Below are positions 1 to 8,482 of a DNA stretch of 64,000 nucleotides, in pieces. The DNA is from Cellvibrionales bacterium UBA4451. Its GTDB lineage: Bacteria > Pseudomonadota > Gammaproteobacteria > Pseudomonadales > Porticoccaceae. A program made the position numbers and the translations under genes. The DNA lies in contig DGPB01000015.1 of NCBI GenBank assembly GCA_002390285.1, forward strand, positions 1 through 64,000, read 5' to 3'. The stretch's first letter is position 1, and each line of letters opens with the position of its first letter. The notes under the pieces were generated by a model, which had not been told where the DNA came from, searched no databases, and was given only the letters and a program-made list of their open reading frames with translations.

Positions 1-10
1 CACTTAATGG

Positions 11-1081
11 CTAGATACCCGCAGCGACTCTGACTCTGGGCTTTTCTGCGTTTAACTTGATTAGCAATGACTCTGGTTTTAGGTGAGTGTATCTCTGCAG
101 CATTTTTAAGTCTTTGTGGCCTGAGATAGCAGATACTTCCATCATGTCCAAGCCTTTTTCAAAGAGCCTTGATATGGCTTCATGCCTAAGATCATGAAAG
201 GTTAGATTCTGAATACCAAGTGTTTTACACGCTCTATAAAATGCACAAGATACAGAATCAGGCTTCAGATGAAATAAAGGGTATGTGTCAAAAAGGTGAC
301 CGGGAAGATTTGGGAAAGGCCCAGCACATATCTGATTAACCCTCTCTCGAATAATCGAATCGGTTTCTTTAGAGATAGGGATCGTCCTGGGATTATCAGT
401 TTTTGTGACAGGTATTCTTAAAACGTCTTTCTTGTTCTCTAGGTGTCCGAACTCTACATTAAGAATCTCGCCTCTTCTCATTCCAGTGGCTAGGGCGAAT
501 CTCACAATCAAGGCGGTTTCATATGAGTGCTTGTACAGTTCTTCTAGGAGTCTCTTTTCTTCGTCTCCCTCAAGCCTTCTTGCGCGAGATGTGGGGTCTT
601 GGTGTTTTGGCATGGATACCAAGTCAACAGGATTACCTTTAGGGAGCGCGATAGACCACTCTTTTTGAATGTATTCGAACATTGCCCTAAGCATCTTTAA
701 ATCTTTAATACATGTCGTTGCTTTGATTCCAGTTGCCATTCGTGCCTGTTTGAACTGGATAATAGCTTTTGGGGTGACGTTGTTGAGTGTGAGAGGGGCT
801 AAATTTGATTGCCTGATTAGATTGAGTTGAGACTTAAGGACTCTTATTGATCTCCTGCCAAGTCTCTCTTGGTCTGCTTCATATCGATCCAGGGTGCTTA
901 AGAGGGTAATTTTAGCTGCTTCAGTATCATCAACAAAGATACCTTTAGCCTGATCTGCTTCTATACTATTAGCCCAGCGCTTAGCATCAGAAAGAAGTTT
1001 GAATGATTTAGTAACTGAAGCAAAACCTTTCGTTCTTACTTGTGCGTGGTAGCTATTTGTTCGTTTTCTAATGGTTGCCAT
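11..1081 (-). CDS. Tyrosine recombinase / phage-type integrase
   Basis: Site-specific recombinase expected to integrate and excise a mobile element. The 356-residue protein has an N-terminal arm/core-binding region (about 1-160) and a C-terminal catalytic domain. The full catalytic set is visible: Arg202 in TGMRRGE, His296 and Arg299 in HDLRH, His322 in SGHKD and the nucleophile Tyr331 in RYTHL. The ATG lies about 100 bp from the 3' end of tRNA-Arg(CCT) and the gene reads away from it. That is the usual position of an integrase at the tRNA-proximal end of a genomic island, so the island body should lie left of this window. The gene appears complete and functional. The family is certain; the element type (phage or island) is unknown. 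Confidence 0.93.
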   Translation of the reverse strand: MATIRKRTNSYHAQVRTKGFASVTKSFKLLSDAKRWANSIEADQAKGIFVDDTEAAKITLLSTLDRYEADQERLGRRSIRVLKSQLNLIRQSNLAPLTLNNVTPKAIIQFKQARMATGIKATTCIKDLKMLRAMFEYIQKEWSIALPKGNPVDLVSMPKHQDPTSRARRLEGDEEKRLLEELYKHSYETALIVRFALATGMRRGEILNVEFGHLENKKDVLRIPVTKTDNPRTIPISKETDSIIRERVNQICAGPFPNLPGHLFDTYPLFHLKPDSVSCAFYRACKTLGIQNLTFHDLRHEAISRLFEKGLDMMEVSAISGHKDLKMLQRYTHLKPESLLIKLNAEKPRVRVAAGI

Positions 1082-1178
1082 AATGCCCCAATAAACCTTT
1101 TCTCTAAGCTCACTGTGCCATTAGTGTGCCATAAAAGAAGTTTAGGAAGAAGGTATTTAGCTAACTTATTGATTTGTA

Positions 1179-1255
1179 TGGCGCCCCGGAGAGGATTCGA
1201 ACCTCTGACCTGCCCCTTAGGAGGGGGCCGCGCTATCCAGCTGTGCCACCGGGGC
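1179..1255 (-). tRNA. tRNA-Arg (anticodon CCT)
   Basis: Read on the minus strand this 77-nt segment folds as a complete tRNA. The acceptor stem is GCCCCGG/CCGGGGC with discriminator G and an encoded CCA. The anticodon arm is GCCCC-CTCCTAA-GGGGC (anticodon CCT) and the T arm is AGAGG-TTCGAAT-CCTCT. It decodes AGG. Its 3' end faces the integrase gene and is the likely attachment site of the element to the left; the integrated copy keeps the tRNA intact. Confidence 0.96.
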
Positions 1256-1587
1256 GTATAGAGACTAATTGACACTTTGGCTCATGCCGGCCGCAATTCT
1301 AGGGTTTTAAGGTGGCTGTATCAACCCGTGATACAGATAGTGTGCCACGGGCTGCCGTTAGTAGATCTGCGTATTCATAAACTCATGCTGGCAGTGATCA
1401 TTAGGCGTAAAGTGAATCAGAGGGGTGGTCGTGTTGTGTATGCCAGAAATCTAACACGTTTTGATTTCACATGGGGATAACGCCACCTTGTTTGCTGGTC
1501 ATTACAGCGAGTTTATAGCGGCTTGGTATTTTTTTGATATAAGCATCCTAGCCCGGAGAGCTAGGCTAGGATGTTTATTTGAAAGGC
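1256..1587. other. Intergenic stretch between tRNA-Arg and the YegP-like gene
   Basis: I see no convincing gene here. The only clear structure is the perfect hairpin at 1544-1573, listed separately. Short open frames in the stretch, some crossing the tRNA, have no recognisable protein features. Confidence 0.5.
1544..1573. terminator. Inverted repeat, possible terminator of the YegP-like gene
   Basis: Arms CATCCTAGCC and GGCTAGGATG form a perfect 10-bp stem with a 10-nt loop, 15 bp beyond the stop of the minus-strand YegP-like gene. The flank is T-rich on the plus strand (TTTATTT) and only weakly so on the minus strand. A terminator role is therefore plausible but not certain. Confidence 0.5.
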
Positions 1588-1920
1588 CTAGCTTTGTAGA
1601 TTCACCGTCTTGGTTGCTCCATTCGTCATCACTGATGCAACACCTGCATCACGGGACTCTGCCGAGCCGTGTTTCACGCTCGTAGCAACAACGTGACCAT
1701 TTGGTGCCAGAAGGTCGAAGTAGTGGCCTCCATTAAGCTCCTTTTTGTCATAACGGTAATCCAGTGCACAGTTTTTTTGCACGGCCTCAATGCCACCTAA
1801 AGCAGAACCTCTAGAAAAATAGAGTTGATTGCTGGTGAGGATTGTTTCTCCCTCGCCATCTTTAAGAGCAAAGCTGAGCTTACCATCAGCATCTTTATTT
1901 AATTCGAAACAACTGGACAT
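1588..1920 (-). CDS. YegP-like DUF1508/UPF0339 protein
   Basis: Small protein of about 110 residues made of two tandem DUF1508 repeats, like E. coli YegP. Repeat one has FELNKDADGKLSFALKDGEG followed by ETILTSNQLY. Repeat two has YFDLLAPNGHVVATS followed by a block ending GVASVMTNG. The repeats are compact beta-alpha units of unknown biochemical role. An ATG two codons upstream (1926) is possible. I prefer 1920 because the AGGTAG motif is then better spaced as a ribosome binding site. It stands alone beside the island edge and could be either core or cargo. Confidence 0.8.
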   Translation of the reverse strand: MSSCFELNKDADGKLSFALKDGEGETILTSNQLYFSRGSALGGIEAVQKNCALDYRYDKKELNGGHYFDLLAPNGHVVATSVKHGSAESRDAGVASVMTNGATKTVNLQS

Positions 1921-2307
1921 ACCCATCTACCTAATTATAGAAAATATTCATGTACATTGCGTCGAGTGAGAGTTGTACACCTGACGCGTTATTAACCCCA
2001 TGGTGAGTGAGGCTTAGCAACAAGCTCTAGTTTTTGAATCACGAATTATGCAACCGGATTTTTATCATATGGCAGGGAGAAATACAATATATTAGAGGTC
2101 AGGGAGATGGGGCCGTTCCTTCAGCATGACTTTAACCAAATGTCGTGCGTAATGGGGGAAAATGCTGTGAAGATAAACATGAGGAGACGTGCCTATAAGC
2201 CAAAAAACACCTGTGGTCTGTACTCTGTCAGAGACATTGTATGACGGTGTGGTTACCCTAGTGGCAGGAATACATTGTGGTCTGTTCAACAATAAAAGCA
2301 GTATCAA
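1921..2307. other. Intergenic stretch upstream of cmoM
   Basis: No gene recognised. The minus-strand open frame covering 2092-2307 has a composition unlike a real protein. Promoters for the divergent YegP-like gene and cmoM must lie here, but no strong consensus stands out. Confidence 0.4.
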
Positions 2308-3090
2308 ATGAGTGAAGATAGAAATTTTGATGATTTGGCTGAACGGTTTCAGCGAAAGGTTTATGGAAGCTTAAAAGGCGATATCCGCCTGGCTGTATTG
2401 TGGCGTGACTTAGAGGAACAGATTCCTCAAATTCATGGGGGTAAACCCCTTAAGGTTCTGGATGTTGGTGCTGGTCTCGGGCAGTTGGCTATTCGACTGG
2501 CAAAGCTTGGGCACCAGGTGGTAGTCAATGATATTTCCAGTGAAATGCTGTCTATTGCTAAGTCCTCTGCAGCGGCATCTGGGGTTGAGGATAAAATCAT
2601 CTGGCATCACTGTCCGTTCCAAGAACTAACTGATCACATTGAGGGTAAGTTTGATCTGGTGCTTTGTCATGCGGTCGTAGAGTGGTTGGCGGATCCAGAA
2701 CATTTGGTGATTCAACTGAAACACTTTCTTTCTGAAGATGCTGTGCTTTCTTTTACCTACTACAATCGCCATTCGCTGGAATACCGAAATTTAATCCGTG
2801 GAAACTTCAATTTGTTGAAGCAGGAGACCTTTATTCCTGATCCTGGCAGCTTAACTCCCGGGAACCCACTTTTACCTGAGCAGGTTCGGGCATGGATGGA
2901 TGATGCCGGGTTGGCCGTATTTGCGGTCAGCGGAGTGAGGGTATTCCATGATTATGTGACCACTACACGCGGTGGTAATGGCGTGCCAGAGTCGGTGGTT
3001 GAGATGGAGCTGGCGTATTCGAAAAAAGAACCTTACCTGTGGTTGGGCCGGTATATCCATTTGTTACTGACAAGGGATGGTCGGGCTTAA
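2308..3090 (+). CDS. cmoM: tRNA 5-carboxymethoxyuridine methyltransferase CmoM
   Basis: SAM-dependent methyltransferase that methylates cmo5U at wobble position 34 to mcmo5U. The 260-residue protein matches the CmoM (formerly SmtA) family along its length. It starts with the typical EDRNFDDLAERF, has the class I SAM-binding glycine loop VLDVGAGLGQLA at about 50-61, and has the acidic motif VVNDIS. Family signatures HAVVEWLADP, GVRVFHDY and EPYLWLGRYIH follow. Two further enzymes of the same wobble-uridine pathway, trhP and trhO, lie 1.3-4 kb downstream. Orthology is confident. Confidence 0.92.
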   Translation: MSEDRNFDDLAERFQRKVYGSLKGDIRLAVLWRDLEEQIPQIHGGKPLKVLDVGAGLGQLAIRLAKLGHQVVVNDISSEMLSIAKSSAAASGVEDKIIWHHCPFQELTDHIEGKFDLVLCHAVVEWLADPEHLVIQLKHFLSEDAVLSFTYYNRHSLEYRNLIRGNFNLLKQETFIPDPGSLTPGNPLLPEQVRAWMDDAGLAVFAVSGVRVFHDYVTTTRGGNGVPESVVEMELAYSKKEPYLWLGRYIHLLLTRDGRA

Positions 3091-3093
3091 GCG

Positions 3094-3870
3094 TTATGGG
3101 TTGCGACTATTATTGAGCGGAAGGATAGCGTCATTGAATTTCGTTTCAATTCGCAGATTAAGCAGGGTTAGAAAGCGTCTCACAAATAAATACAGGAACA
3201 ATGATGTCCCAAACATTTCCAAAAACTCTTCAGCCATTAGGAAGGGGTGACTTATGGTGTATTTTTTTACATCGAGTGTGATGGCTATAGACTCAAAGAA
3301 ATCCTCTCGACCCTCGATAAAATCGATGCCAACAGCTACAGCCCAGCACCCAAAGGCTGCGAGAACTATCAGTCGTAAATGACTTTCCTGCAGTTGATAC
3401 CAAAGAAAGAGAAGCAAGTAGAGACCCATAGCCCCAAAAAAGGGTGCAAAGACCCATTGCCATGCATAGGAGGGGAAGAACTCTGATAACCGCCCCAACC
3501 AAGAGCCTTCGTCGCTGGCGGCTAATTGCCCTATATAGTCTCCCAGCCTTTCGTGGATTTTGGCGGCGTCATCCGCTGAGATGTACAGGAAAAAAAGAGC
3601 TAAAAAAAGCCAACCCCATGTTCGCCATTGATGGGTGTAGGTTAACCGATGCAGACCAAGTAAAACCAAACCAGCGATAGCGGCCTGTACCACTGAAAAC
3701 CAGGTGCCAAGGCTTCCTTCATGTGCAACATTAAATATTTTTTGAAGAGAGGGTGATTCGATTAACTGAAAATAATTTAATAGTAGGTCGAATAGTAGAA
3801 TAGAGACTTCAATAAATAGACAGACCAGTAGGACTCTTTTACTTGTGTCTTTGTGGTCAATGAACTCCAT
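3094..3870 (-). CDS. Conserved multi-pass membrane protein, function unknown
   Basis: I do not recognise this 258-residue protein. It has about six hydrophobic segments: near 13-35, 57-76, 84-100, 135-158, 165-183 and 212-235. One loop carries the charged stretch SADDAAKIHERLGD and another GIDFIEGREDFFE, so acidic residues lie close to membrane helices. It begins 2 bp after the stop of the upstream J-domain gene, so the two are almost certainly co-transcribed and probably translationally coupled. A membrane role alongside a J-domain co-chaperone is inferred from that coupling only. Confidence 0.75.
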   Translation of the reverse strand: MEFIDHKDTSKRVLLVCLFIEVSILLFDLLLNYFQLIESPSLQKIFNVAHEGSLGTWFSVVQAAIAGLVLLGLHRLTYTHQWRTWGWLFLALFFLYISADDAAKIHERLGDYIGQLAASDEGSWLGRLSEFFPSYAWQWVFAPFFGAMGLYLLLFLWYQLQESHLRLIVLAAFGCWAVAVGIDFIEGREDFFESIAITLDVKKYTISHPFLMAEEFLEMFGTSLFLYLFVRRFLTLLNLRIETKFNDAILPLNNSRNP

Positions 3871-3872
3871 CG

Positions 3873-4349
3873 TTAATGGCCTAATAACAAATCCCTAGCG
3901 GCATTGAGCTTCGCGGCCAGATAATCGTTTCCGCCTCTGTCAGGGTGAAGTTTTTGTATCAGCCGTTTGTGGGACTGAATGATATCTTCTCTGCTGGCAC
4001 CAGGTTGAAGGCCCAATAGTTGCCAAGCCTCCTCTTCGGTTAATCCCGTGCTTGTAGAGGGGGTGTTTTTCGTTGGAGTTTGGCGATTTCTCAACCATAC
4101 CTGCAAGAAAGGGATAGCACGTAGCAATAGGTTGAACAGAATTTTAATGACAGGAAGCGCGGCAGTTACTGCCACCGCGATCCAGTGGATACGACCTGTG
4201 GCGACTAACAATAGGATAACGATAAGCAGTAAGAAGAAACCGCTGCGTAGTAATAGCTTTTGCCGCTGTTTAGGGGGGCAGCTATTCAGCTTTTTCCAGA
4301 ATAGGTAGCCCAAGATGATAATAGCCAACAGAAGAGCAATTCTAGCCAT
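3873..4349 (-). CDS. Membrane-anchored J-domain protein (DnaJ-like co-chaperone)
   Basis: A 158-residue protein with an N-terminal helix (about 2-18), one or two further membrane segments (about 37-80) and a short C-terminal J domain (about 104-158). The J domain keeps the essential HPD tripeptide at 135-137 in KLHPDRGG and a helix III/IV stretch NDYLAAKLNAARDLL. The architecture resembles Tim14/Pam18-type and DjlC-like proteins that recruit Hsp70 to the inner membrane. The Hsp70 partner cannot be told from sequence. It precedes the six-helix membrane protein by 2 bp. Confidence 0.85.
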   Translation of the reverse strand: MARIALLLAIIILGYLFWKKLNSCPPKQRQKLLLRSGFFLLLIVILLLVATGRIHWIAVAVTAALPVIKILFNLLLRAIPFLQVWLRNRQTPTKNTPSTSTGLTEEEAWQLLGLQPGASREDIIQSHKRLIQKLHPDRGGNDYLAAKLNAARDLLLGH

Positions 4350-4406
4350 GGTTCCCCCTTATTTGTAACGTCCTCTGAGTGTAACAAGAAAGTGTAAAAA
4401 GGGTGT

Positions 4407-5570
4407 TCACATATAGCGCATTAGCATGGCATAGCCGCCATCTTCTGGTAATGAGATGCCGTCAGGTAGTGGGATGCGAACAATGTGCCCAGAGCCGGGT
4501 GCAGCATCCATTTTGTCGCCTTTCAGGTTTTCCAGTGCCTCGAGATTGAATGTCATATTACCGTTAGGGGTGATGAGTTCGATGGTGTCCCCGTGTTCAA
4601 AGCGGTTTTTAACATCTACGGTGAGCCAGCCCTTGTCAGCTTCAACCGCATTGATCTCACCGACAAACTGCTGATTAGGGTTGCGGGATGCGCTCTGAGT
4701 ATAGTTTTGGGTTTCCTGAGGAACGTGGCGTCGGTAGAACCCTTCGGTGTAGCCTCGGCTGGCCAGATGATCCAACTCCACCATCATGTTCACATCGAAG
4801 GGTTTGCCTGCCTCAGCATTATCAATGGCGCGACGATAGACTTGAGCGGTACGAGCGGCATAGTAGTGGGACTTTGTACGCCCTTCAATTTTTAAAGAAA
4901 CGACGCCCATTTTGGTGGGAACAATGTCGCCAGTCTCAGTTTGAGTTGCGTCTTCTGCATTGTATTTCCACCGGCAGGCATTGGTGCAGGCGCCTTGGTT
5001 TGGGTCTCTATGATTCATATAACCAGACAGTAGGCAGCGGCCTGAGTAGGTGATACAGAGTGAGCCGTGGACGAAGACTTCAAGTTCCATTTCTGGGCAA
5101 TGTTGACGAATTTCCTCGATTTCATTCAATCCCAGTTCACGGGATAAGATAGTGCGGACAATACCTTGGGTGTGCCAGAACTTCACAGTGGCATAGTTGG
5201 TAGCATTGGCCTGTACCGATAAGTGAATCGGCATCTCTGGCCACTTTTCTCTCACCATCATGATCAGACCCGGGTCAGACATGATCAGTGCATCGGGCTG
5301 CATCTCAATAACTGCTGCCATATCGCGCAGATAGCTTCTGATTTTATCGTTGTGTGGGGAGATATTGCTGGCGATATAGAACTGCTTGTTTTGGGCATGG
5401 GCTTCTGCAATAGCTCCAGCCATCACATCCAGGTGATTGAACTCATTGTTTCGCACACGCAGGCTATAGCGGGGTTGGCCTGCATAAACAGCATCTGCAC
5501 CATATGCGAAGGCATAACGCATGTTCTTGAGCGTTCCTGCGGGTGACAGCAGCTCCGTCATTGTCGACAC
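4407..5570 (-). CDS. trhP: Prephenate-dependent tRNA uridine hydroxylase TrhP (U32 family), internally shortened
   Basis: TrhP (YegQ) belongs to the peptidase U32-like Fe-S family and makes 5-hydroxyuridine at tRNA position 34. The N-terminal half is canonical: LLSPAGTLKNMRYAFAYGAD, LSVQANATN, and the four-Cys cluster C172, C179, C195, C199 in CITYSGRCLLSGYMN and GACTNACRW. The C-terminal SLKIEGRTKSHYYAARTAQV is also intact. The normal family length is about 450; this protein has 387. From memory of family members, a block of roughly 65 residues is missing in frame at about residue 219 (GDIVP joined to TKMGV), including the conserved EDEHGTYIMNSKDL motif. The protein may be inactive. It is transcribed away from trhO. 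Confidence 0.87.
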   Translation of the reverse strand: MSTMTELLSPAGTLKNMRYAFAYGADAVYAGQPRYSLRVRNNEFNHLDVMAGAIAEAHAQNKQFYIASNISPHNDKIRSYLRDMAAVIEMQPDALIMSDPGLIMMVREKWPEMPIHLSVQANATNYATVKFWHTQGIVRTILSRELGLNEIEEIRQHCPEMELEVFVHGSLCITYSGRCLLSGYMNHRDPNQGACTNACRWKYNAEDATQTETGDIVPTKMGVVSLKIEGRTKSHYYAARTAQVYRRAIDNAEAGKPFDVNMMVELDHLASRGYTEGFYRRHVPQETQNYTQSASRNPNQQFVGEINAVEADKGWLTVDVKNRFEHGDTIELITPNGNMTFNLEALENLKGDKMDAAPGSGHIVRIPLPDGISLPEDGGYAMLMRYM

Positions 5571-5928
5571 CTGAAATCAAATGGACGGCAATTTTACACA
5601 GATGTTGAGCATTTATGTAGCGAGCCCATTTTTATAATTAAGTCGTGTTATAGCTCGGCATGGTGAGACTGTGGAGTTGGAGGATTTCATGGGGTTTTCT
5701 AGGGTAGGCCTAACGTTAGGAGCGGAAATAATTCGATAGTCAGTGAGTACCGATTTTGAACTCAATATTAAGAATCAAAAAAAGGACCCTATGATTTTAC
5801 TGTTCTCTTGAGTGCAGGGACGCATGTCCCTAAAATGCGCGCCACAGGGTGTCGTAGACATTACACTCTGGACACGGCCCCTAATACCTTGCCCCGGTTT
5901 TACGTTCCGGTTGCAATGAGGAAGATAT
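5571..5928. other. Divergent intergenic region between trhP and trhO
   Basis: About 360 bp without a gene. It must hold the promoters for trhP and trhO. A 12-bp palindrome CCTAACGTTAGG lies at 5709-5720, and AGGGACGCATGTCCCT at about 5816-5831 is another dyad that could be an operator. Neither matches a regulator I can name. Confidence 0.4.
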
Positions 5929-6921
5929 ATGACTGAGTTCCCCTATGGTGTAGTGGTTGCTGCACTTTACCGTTTTGCCAAATTCCCTGATTTTGAGGCG
6001 TTTCGATTGCCTCTTCACAGCCTTATGTCGGAAGAGGGTGTGAAGGGTACGTTGCTGCTTGCCCCAGAAGGCATTAATGGCACTATTGCCGGTTCCAGGC
6101 AGGGCATTGATAGCGTCCTAGCTTGGTTGGAAAAAGACCGGCGCTTCTCTGGCCTGGACGTCAAAGAATCCTATGTCAAAGACAACCCTTTCTACCGAAC
6201 CAAGGTAAAGCTAAAAAATGAGATCGTGACAATGGGGGTGGCAGACATTGACCCTAATGACATAGTCGGCACCTATGTTGAGCCCCGTGACTGGAATGCA
6301 CTCATTAGCGACCCCGATGTATTGTTGCTGGATACCCGGAATCAATATGAAGTTGAGATCGGCACCTTTGAACATGCAGTGAACCCTGAGACAGAAACGT
6401 TTCGAGAATTTCCTGATTACGTTTCTAAAACATTGAATCCAGAAAAGCAGAAAAAAGTGGCTATGTTTTGCACCGGAGGCATTCGCTGTGAGAAATCCAC
6501 CGCCTATTTAAAGCAACAGGGTTTTGAGGAGGTTTACCACCTGAAAGGAGGTATTCTCAATTATCTTGAACAGGTGCCTGAGCAGGCATCAATGTGGCAA
6601 GGCGAGTGTTTTGTTTTCGACAACCGAGTCACCGTGAATCACCAGCTTGAAAAAGGTCACTATGACCAGTGCCATGGCTGCCGTATGCCTATAACGGAGG
6701 AAGATAAACAAAATACCCATTACCAAAAAGGGGTAAGCTGCCATCATTGCTACGATAAGCACAGCCATGAACAAATAAAGCGCTATGCTGATCGAGAACG
6801 GCAAATGGATTTGGCTAAGCAAAGAGGGGAGGCGCATATTGGTTCTTCAATGGAAGGGCAAGCCTTAAGCCGCAAGAAGGAGAAACTGGCGTTTAAGGAC
6901 AAACAGCGAAGCGGACGTTGA
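5929..6921 (+). CDS. trhO: Oxygen-dependent tRNA uridine(34) hydroxylase TrhO
   Basis: TrhO (YceA) hydroxylates wobble uridine 34 using molecular oxygen, the alternative route to the ho5U made by TrhP. The 330-residue protein has an acylphosphatase-like N-terminal domain (about 5-105; LLLAPEGINGTIAGS). A rhodanese domain (about 120-220) follows, with the active-site loop FCTGGIRCEKS and catalytic Cys181. The C-terminal zinc-like region has CHGCR and SCHHCYDKHS. Length and motifs are normal, so this route looks intact. A terminator follows at 7002-7031. Confidence 0.93.
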   Translation: MTEFPYGVVVAALYRFAKFPDFEAFRLPLHSLMSEEGVKGTLLLAPEGINGTIAGSRQGIDSVLAWLEKDRRFSGLDVKESYVKDNPFYRTKVKLKNEIVTMGVADIDPNDIVGTYVEPRDWNALISDPDVLLLDTRNQYEVEIGTFEHAVNPETETFREFPDYVSKTLNPEKQKKVAMFCTGGIRCEKSTAYLKQQGFEEVYHLKGGILNYLEQVPEQASMWQGECFVFDNRVTVNHQLEKGHYDQCHGCRMPITEEDKQNTHYQKGVSCHHCYDKHSHEQIKRYADRERQMDLAKQRGEAHIGSSMEGQALSRKKEKLAFKDKQRSGR

Positions 6922-7001
6922 AAACAGAGAGAAGGGTGGATCGAGGGACGGATAGATAGCGTCAAAGATAAGCGCTAAGCGTGATGATTCATTATGTGAA
7001 T

Positions 7002-7031
7002 AAAAAGGCCGACATTTGTCGGCCTTTTTTT
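7002..7031. terminator. Bidirectional rho-independent terminator between trhO and phaZ
   Basis: AAAAAGGCCGAC and GTCGGCCTTTTTT form a strong hairpin with an A-tract on one side and a T-tract on the other. It can end transcription of both convergent genes. Confidence 0.9.
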
Positions 7032-7042
7032 ATTCACTGGAG

Positions 7043-8293
7043 CTATTGCTCTATCAAAATGGGTCCTGACGGGTCGTGATGCTTCTTGATCCAGTCCTTG
7101 ATCTTGGGAGCAACTTCATTACGGTATTTACTACCATTAAAAATACCGTAATGCCCAACGCCTTTTTGAATGTAGTATTTTTTCATGTTCTTAGGCAGGT
7201 TGTCGCACAAATGAAGAGCAGCTTCGGTCTGACCAAGGCTGATCATGTCATCGTTTTCACCCTCCAGGGCAAGCATGGCGACATCGGTAATATCACTGCA
7301 GTTGATGGTTTCACCCTGATACGTCATTAATCCTTTGGGTAAATGCTGGTCTAGGAAAATACGATCCATGGTTTCCAAATAAAAGTCGGCATCCATATCG
7401 AGGATTGCCATATATTCATCATAGAAGTCACGGTGTTTATTCGCATCATCAACATTGCCCTGGACAATATCCCTGAAGAATTGAATGTGTTTTTCAAAGT
7501 GAGACTTCATGTTCATAGACATGAAACCACCGAGCTGCATGGTCCCAGGATAGACCCGGCGGCCAGCACCATCGTACCGGGATGGCACCTTGTGAATGGC
7601 AAAGCGCTTTAGCATTGTTGCCGAGATCTTAGCGGCTTTCTTGGAGAATTCGCTAGGGTTGACCCTGATATCAATGGGCCCAGCCATCATAGTTAGTGAC
7701 TTGGGGCGAGCTGGATTATTGTGCTTGGCCATATAACTAACAGCGGTTAATGCTGGCACGGCTGCCTGGCAGATGGCAAACAGGTGATTATTAGGTCCCA
7801 AATACTCAGTAAACTCGATGATATAACTAACGTATTCTTCGTAACCAAACTTTCCTTCTGAGAGAGGGACATCTCGAGCATCGAGCCAATCTGTTACGTA
7901 GACGTCATGGTCTTTTAGGAATTCCCCGAATGTTTCTCGTGCCAGAGTAGCATGGTGGCCTGAGAGAGCAGCCACACAGAGTAATTTAGGCGCATCATCA
8001 GGCAAGCCTTCGCGGCGAAAACGTAACAGGTTACAGAAAGGTTTTTCTATCATCACCTCTTCGATGACAGGGTAAGTTTTATCATCAATGGTGACGGGTT
8101 CGTACTCAAAGCCCTGTTTTGGGTAGTGCTTGAGCAGACGAATAGTGGTCTCTAGGGCAGCTCTGCGGAACCGTCCATAGCGTGTTTTGGACAGTGGAAA
8201 TTTTTCGTGTGCGACAATATCGTGAACTAGATCTAAGGTGGTGTTTACGGGAGCCAGTGATTGGCGGTATAGATCGTACAAGTGATAATGCAT
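7043..8293 (-). CDS. phaZ: Intracellular polyhydroxyalkanoate depolymerase
   Basis: Hydrolyses stored poly-3-hydroxybutyrate inside the cell. The 416-residue alpha/beta-hydrolase-type protein matches the intracellular PHB depolymerase family (PhaZa1-like). A Cys acts as nucleophile: Cys175 in FAICQAAVP, with Asp348/349 in GENDDM and His381 in GVGHYGIF completing the triad. The N-terminal YHLYDLYRQSLAP is typical. There is no signal peptide, which supports intracellular PHA mobilisation. It is a single-gene unit between two terminators; no PHA synthase lies in the window. Confidence 0.9.
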   Translation of the reverse strand: MHYHLYDLYRQSLAPVNTTLDLVHDIVAHEKFPLSKTRYGRFRRAALETTIRLLKHYPKQGFEYEPVTIDDKTYPVIEEVMIEKPFCNLLRFRREGLPDDAPKLLCVAALSGHHATLARETFGEFLKDHDVYVTDWLDARDVPLSEGKFGYEEYVSYIIEFTEYLGPNNHLFAICQAAVPALTAVSYMAKHNNPARPKSLTMMAGPIDIRVNPSEFSKKAAKISATMLKRFAIHKVPSRYDGAGRRVYPGTMQLGGFMSMNMKSHFEKHIQFFRDIVQGNVDDANKHRDFYDEYMAILDMDADFYLETMDRIFLDQHLPKGLMTYQGETINCSDITDVAMLALEGENDDMISLGQTEAALHLCDNLPKNMKKYYIQKGVGHYGIFNGSKYRNEVAPKIKDWIKKHHDPSGPILIEQ

Positions 8294-8417
8294 ATTAGGA
8301 CTGCTCGACTGCTAAGACAGATAGCGGCCAATTTAGTCATAGCAGATTAGAATAGGCAACCTAAAAACAGGGCCTATGGCTAATGATTTACAGCCCTCAT
8401 ATAAATAATTCAGAAAT

Positions 8418-8448
8418 AAAAAAGGCCCCGCGCTGGCGGGGCCTTTTT
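8418..8448. terminator. Rho-independent terminator downstream of acnB
   Basis: A hairpin of GGCCCCGC and GCGGGGCC with a 4-nt loop, flanked by A and T tracts. It lies just past the acnB stop on the minus strand. Confidence 0.9.
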
Positions 8449-8450
8449 AC

Positions 8451-8482
8451 TCAATGTTACCTAATTAATTAGGTAACATTGA
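8451..8482. repeat. 32-bp perfect palindrome overlapping the acnB stop codon
   Basis: The half-site TCAATGTTACCTAATT is followed directly by its exact reverse complement with no spacer. It covers the last codons of acnB (Asn-Val-Thr-stop) and ends just before the terminator hairpin. Confidence 0.9.

Noticed and set aside
1040..1261. Open frames crossing the tRNA-Arg gene on both strands
   Set aside because: They run through a complete tRNA and the integrase start and show no protein-like features.
2092..2307. Minus-strand open frame before cmoM
   Set aside because: No recognisable motif, implausible composition, and it occupies the promoter region of cmoM.
5709..5720. CCTAACGTTAGG palindrome between trhP and trhO, recalling joined attC core sites
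   Set aside because: There are no paired inner arms or cassette around it; 12 bp alone is not enough.
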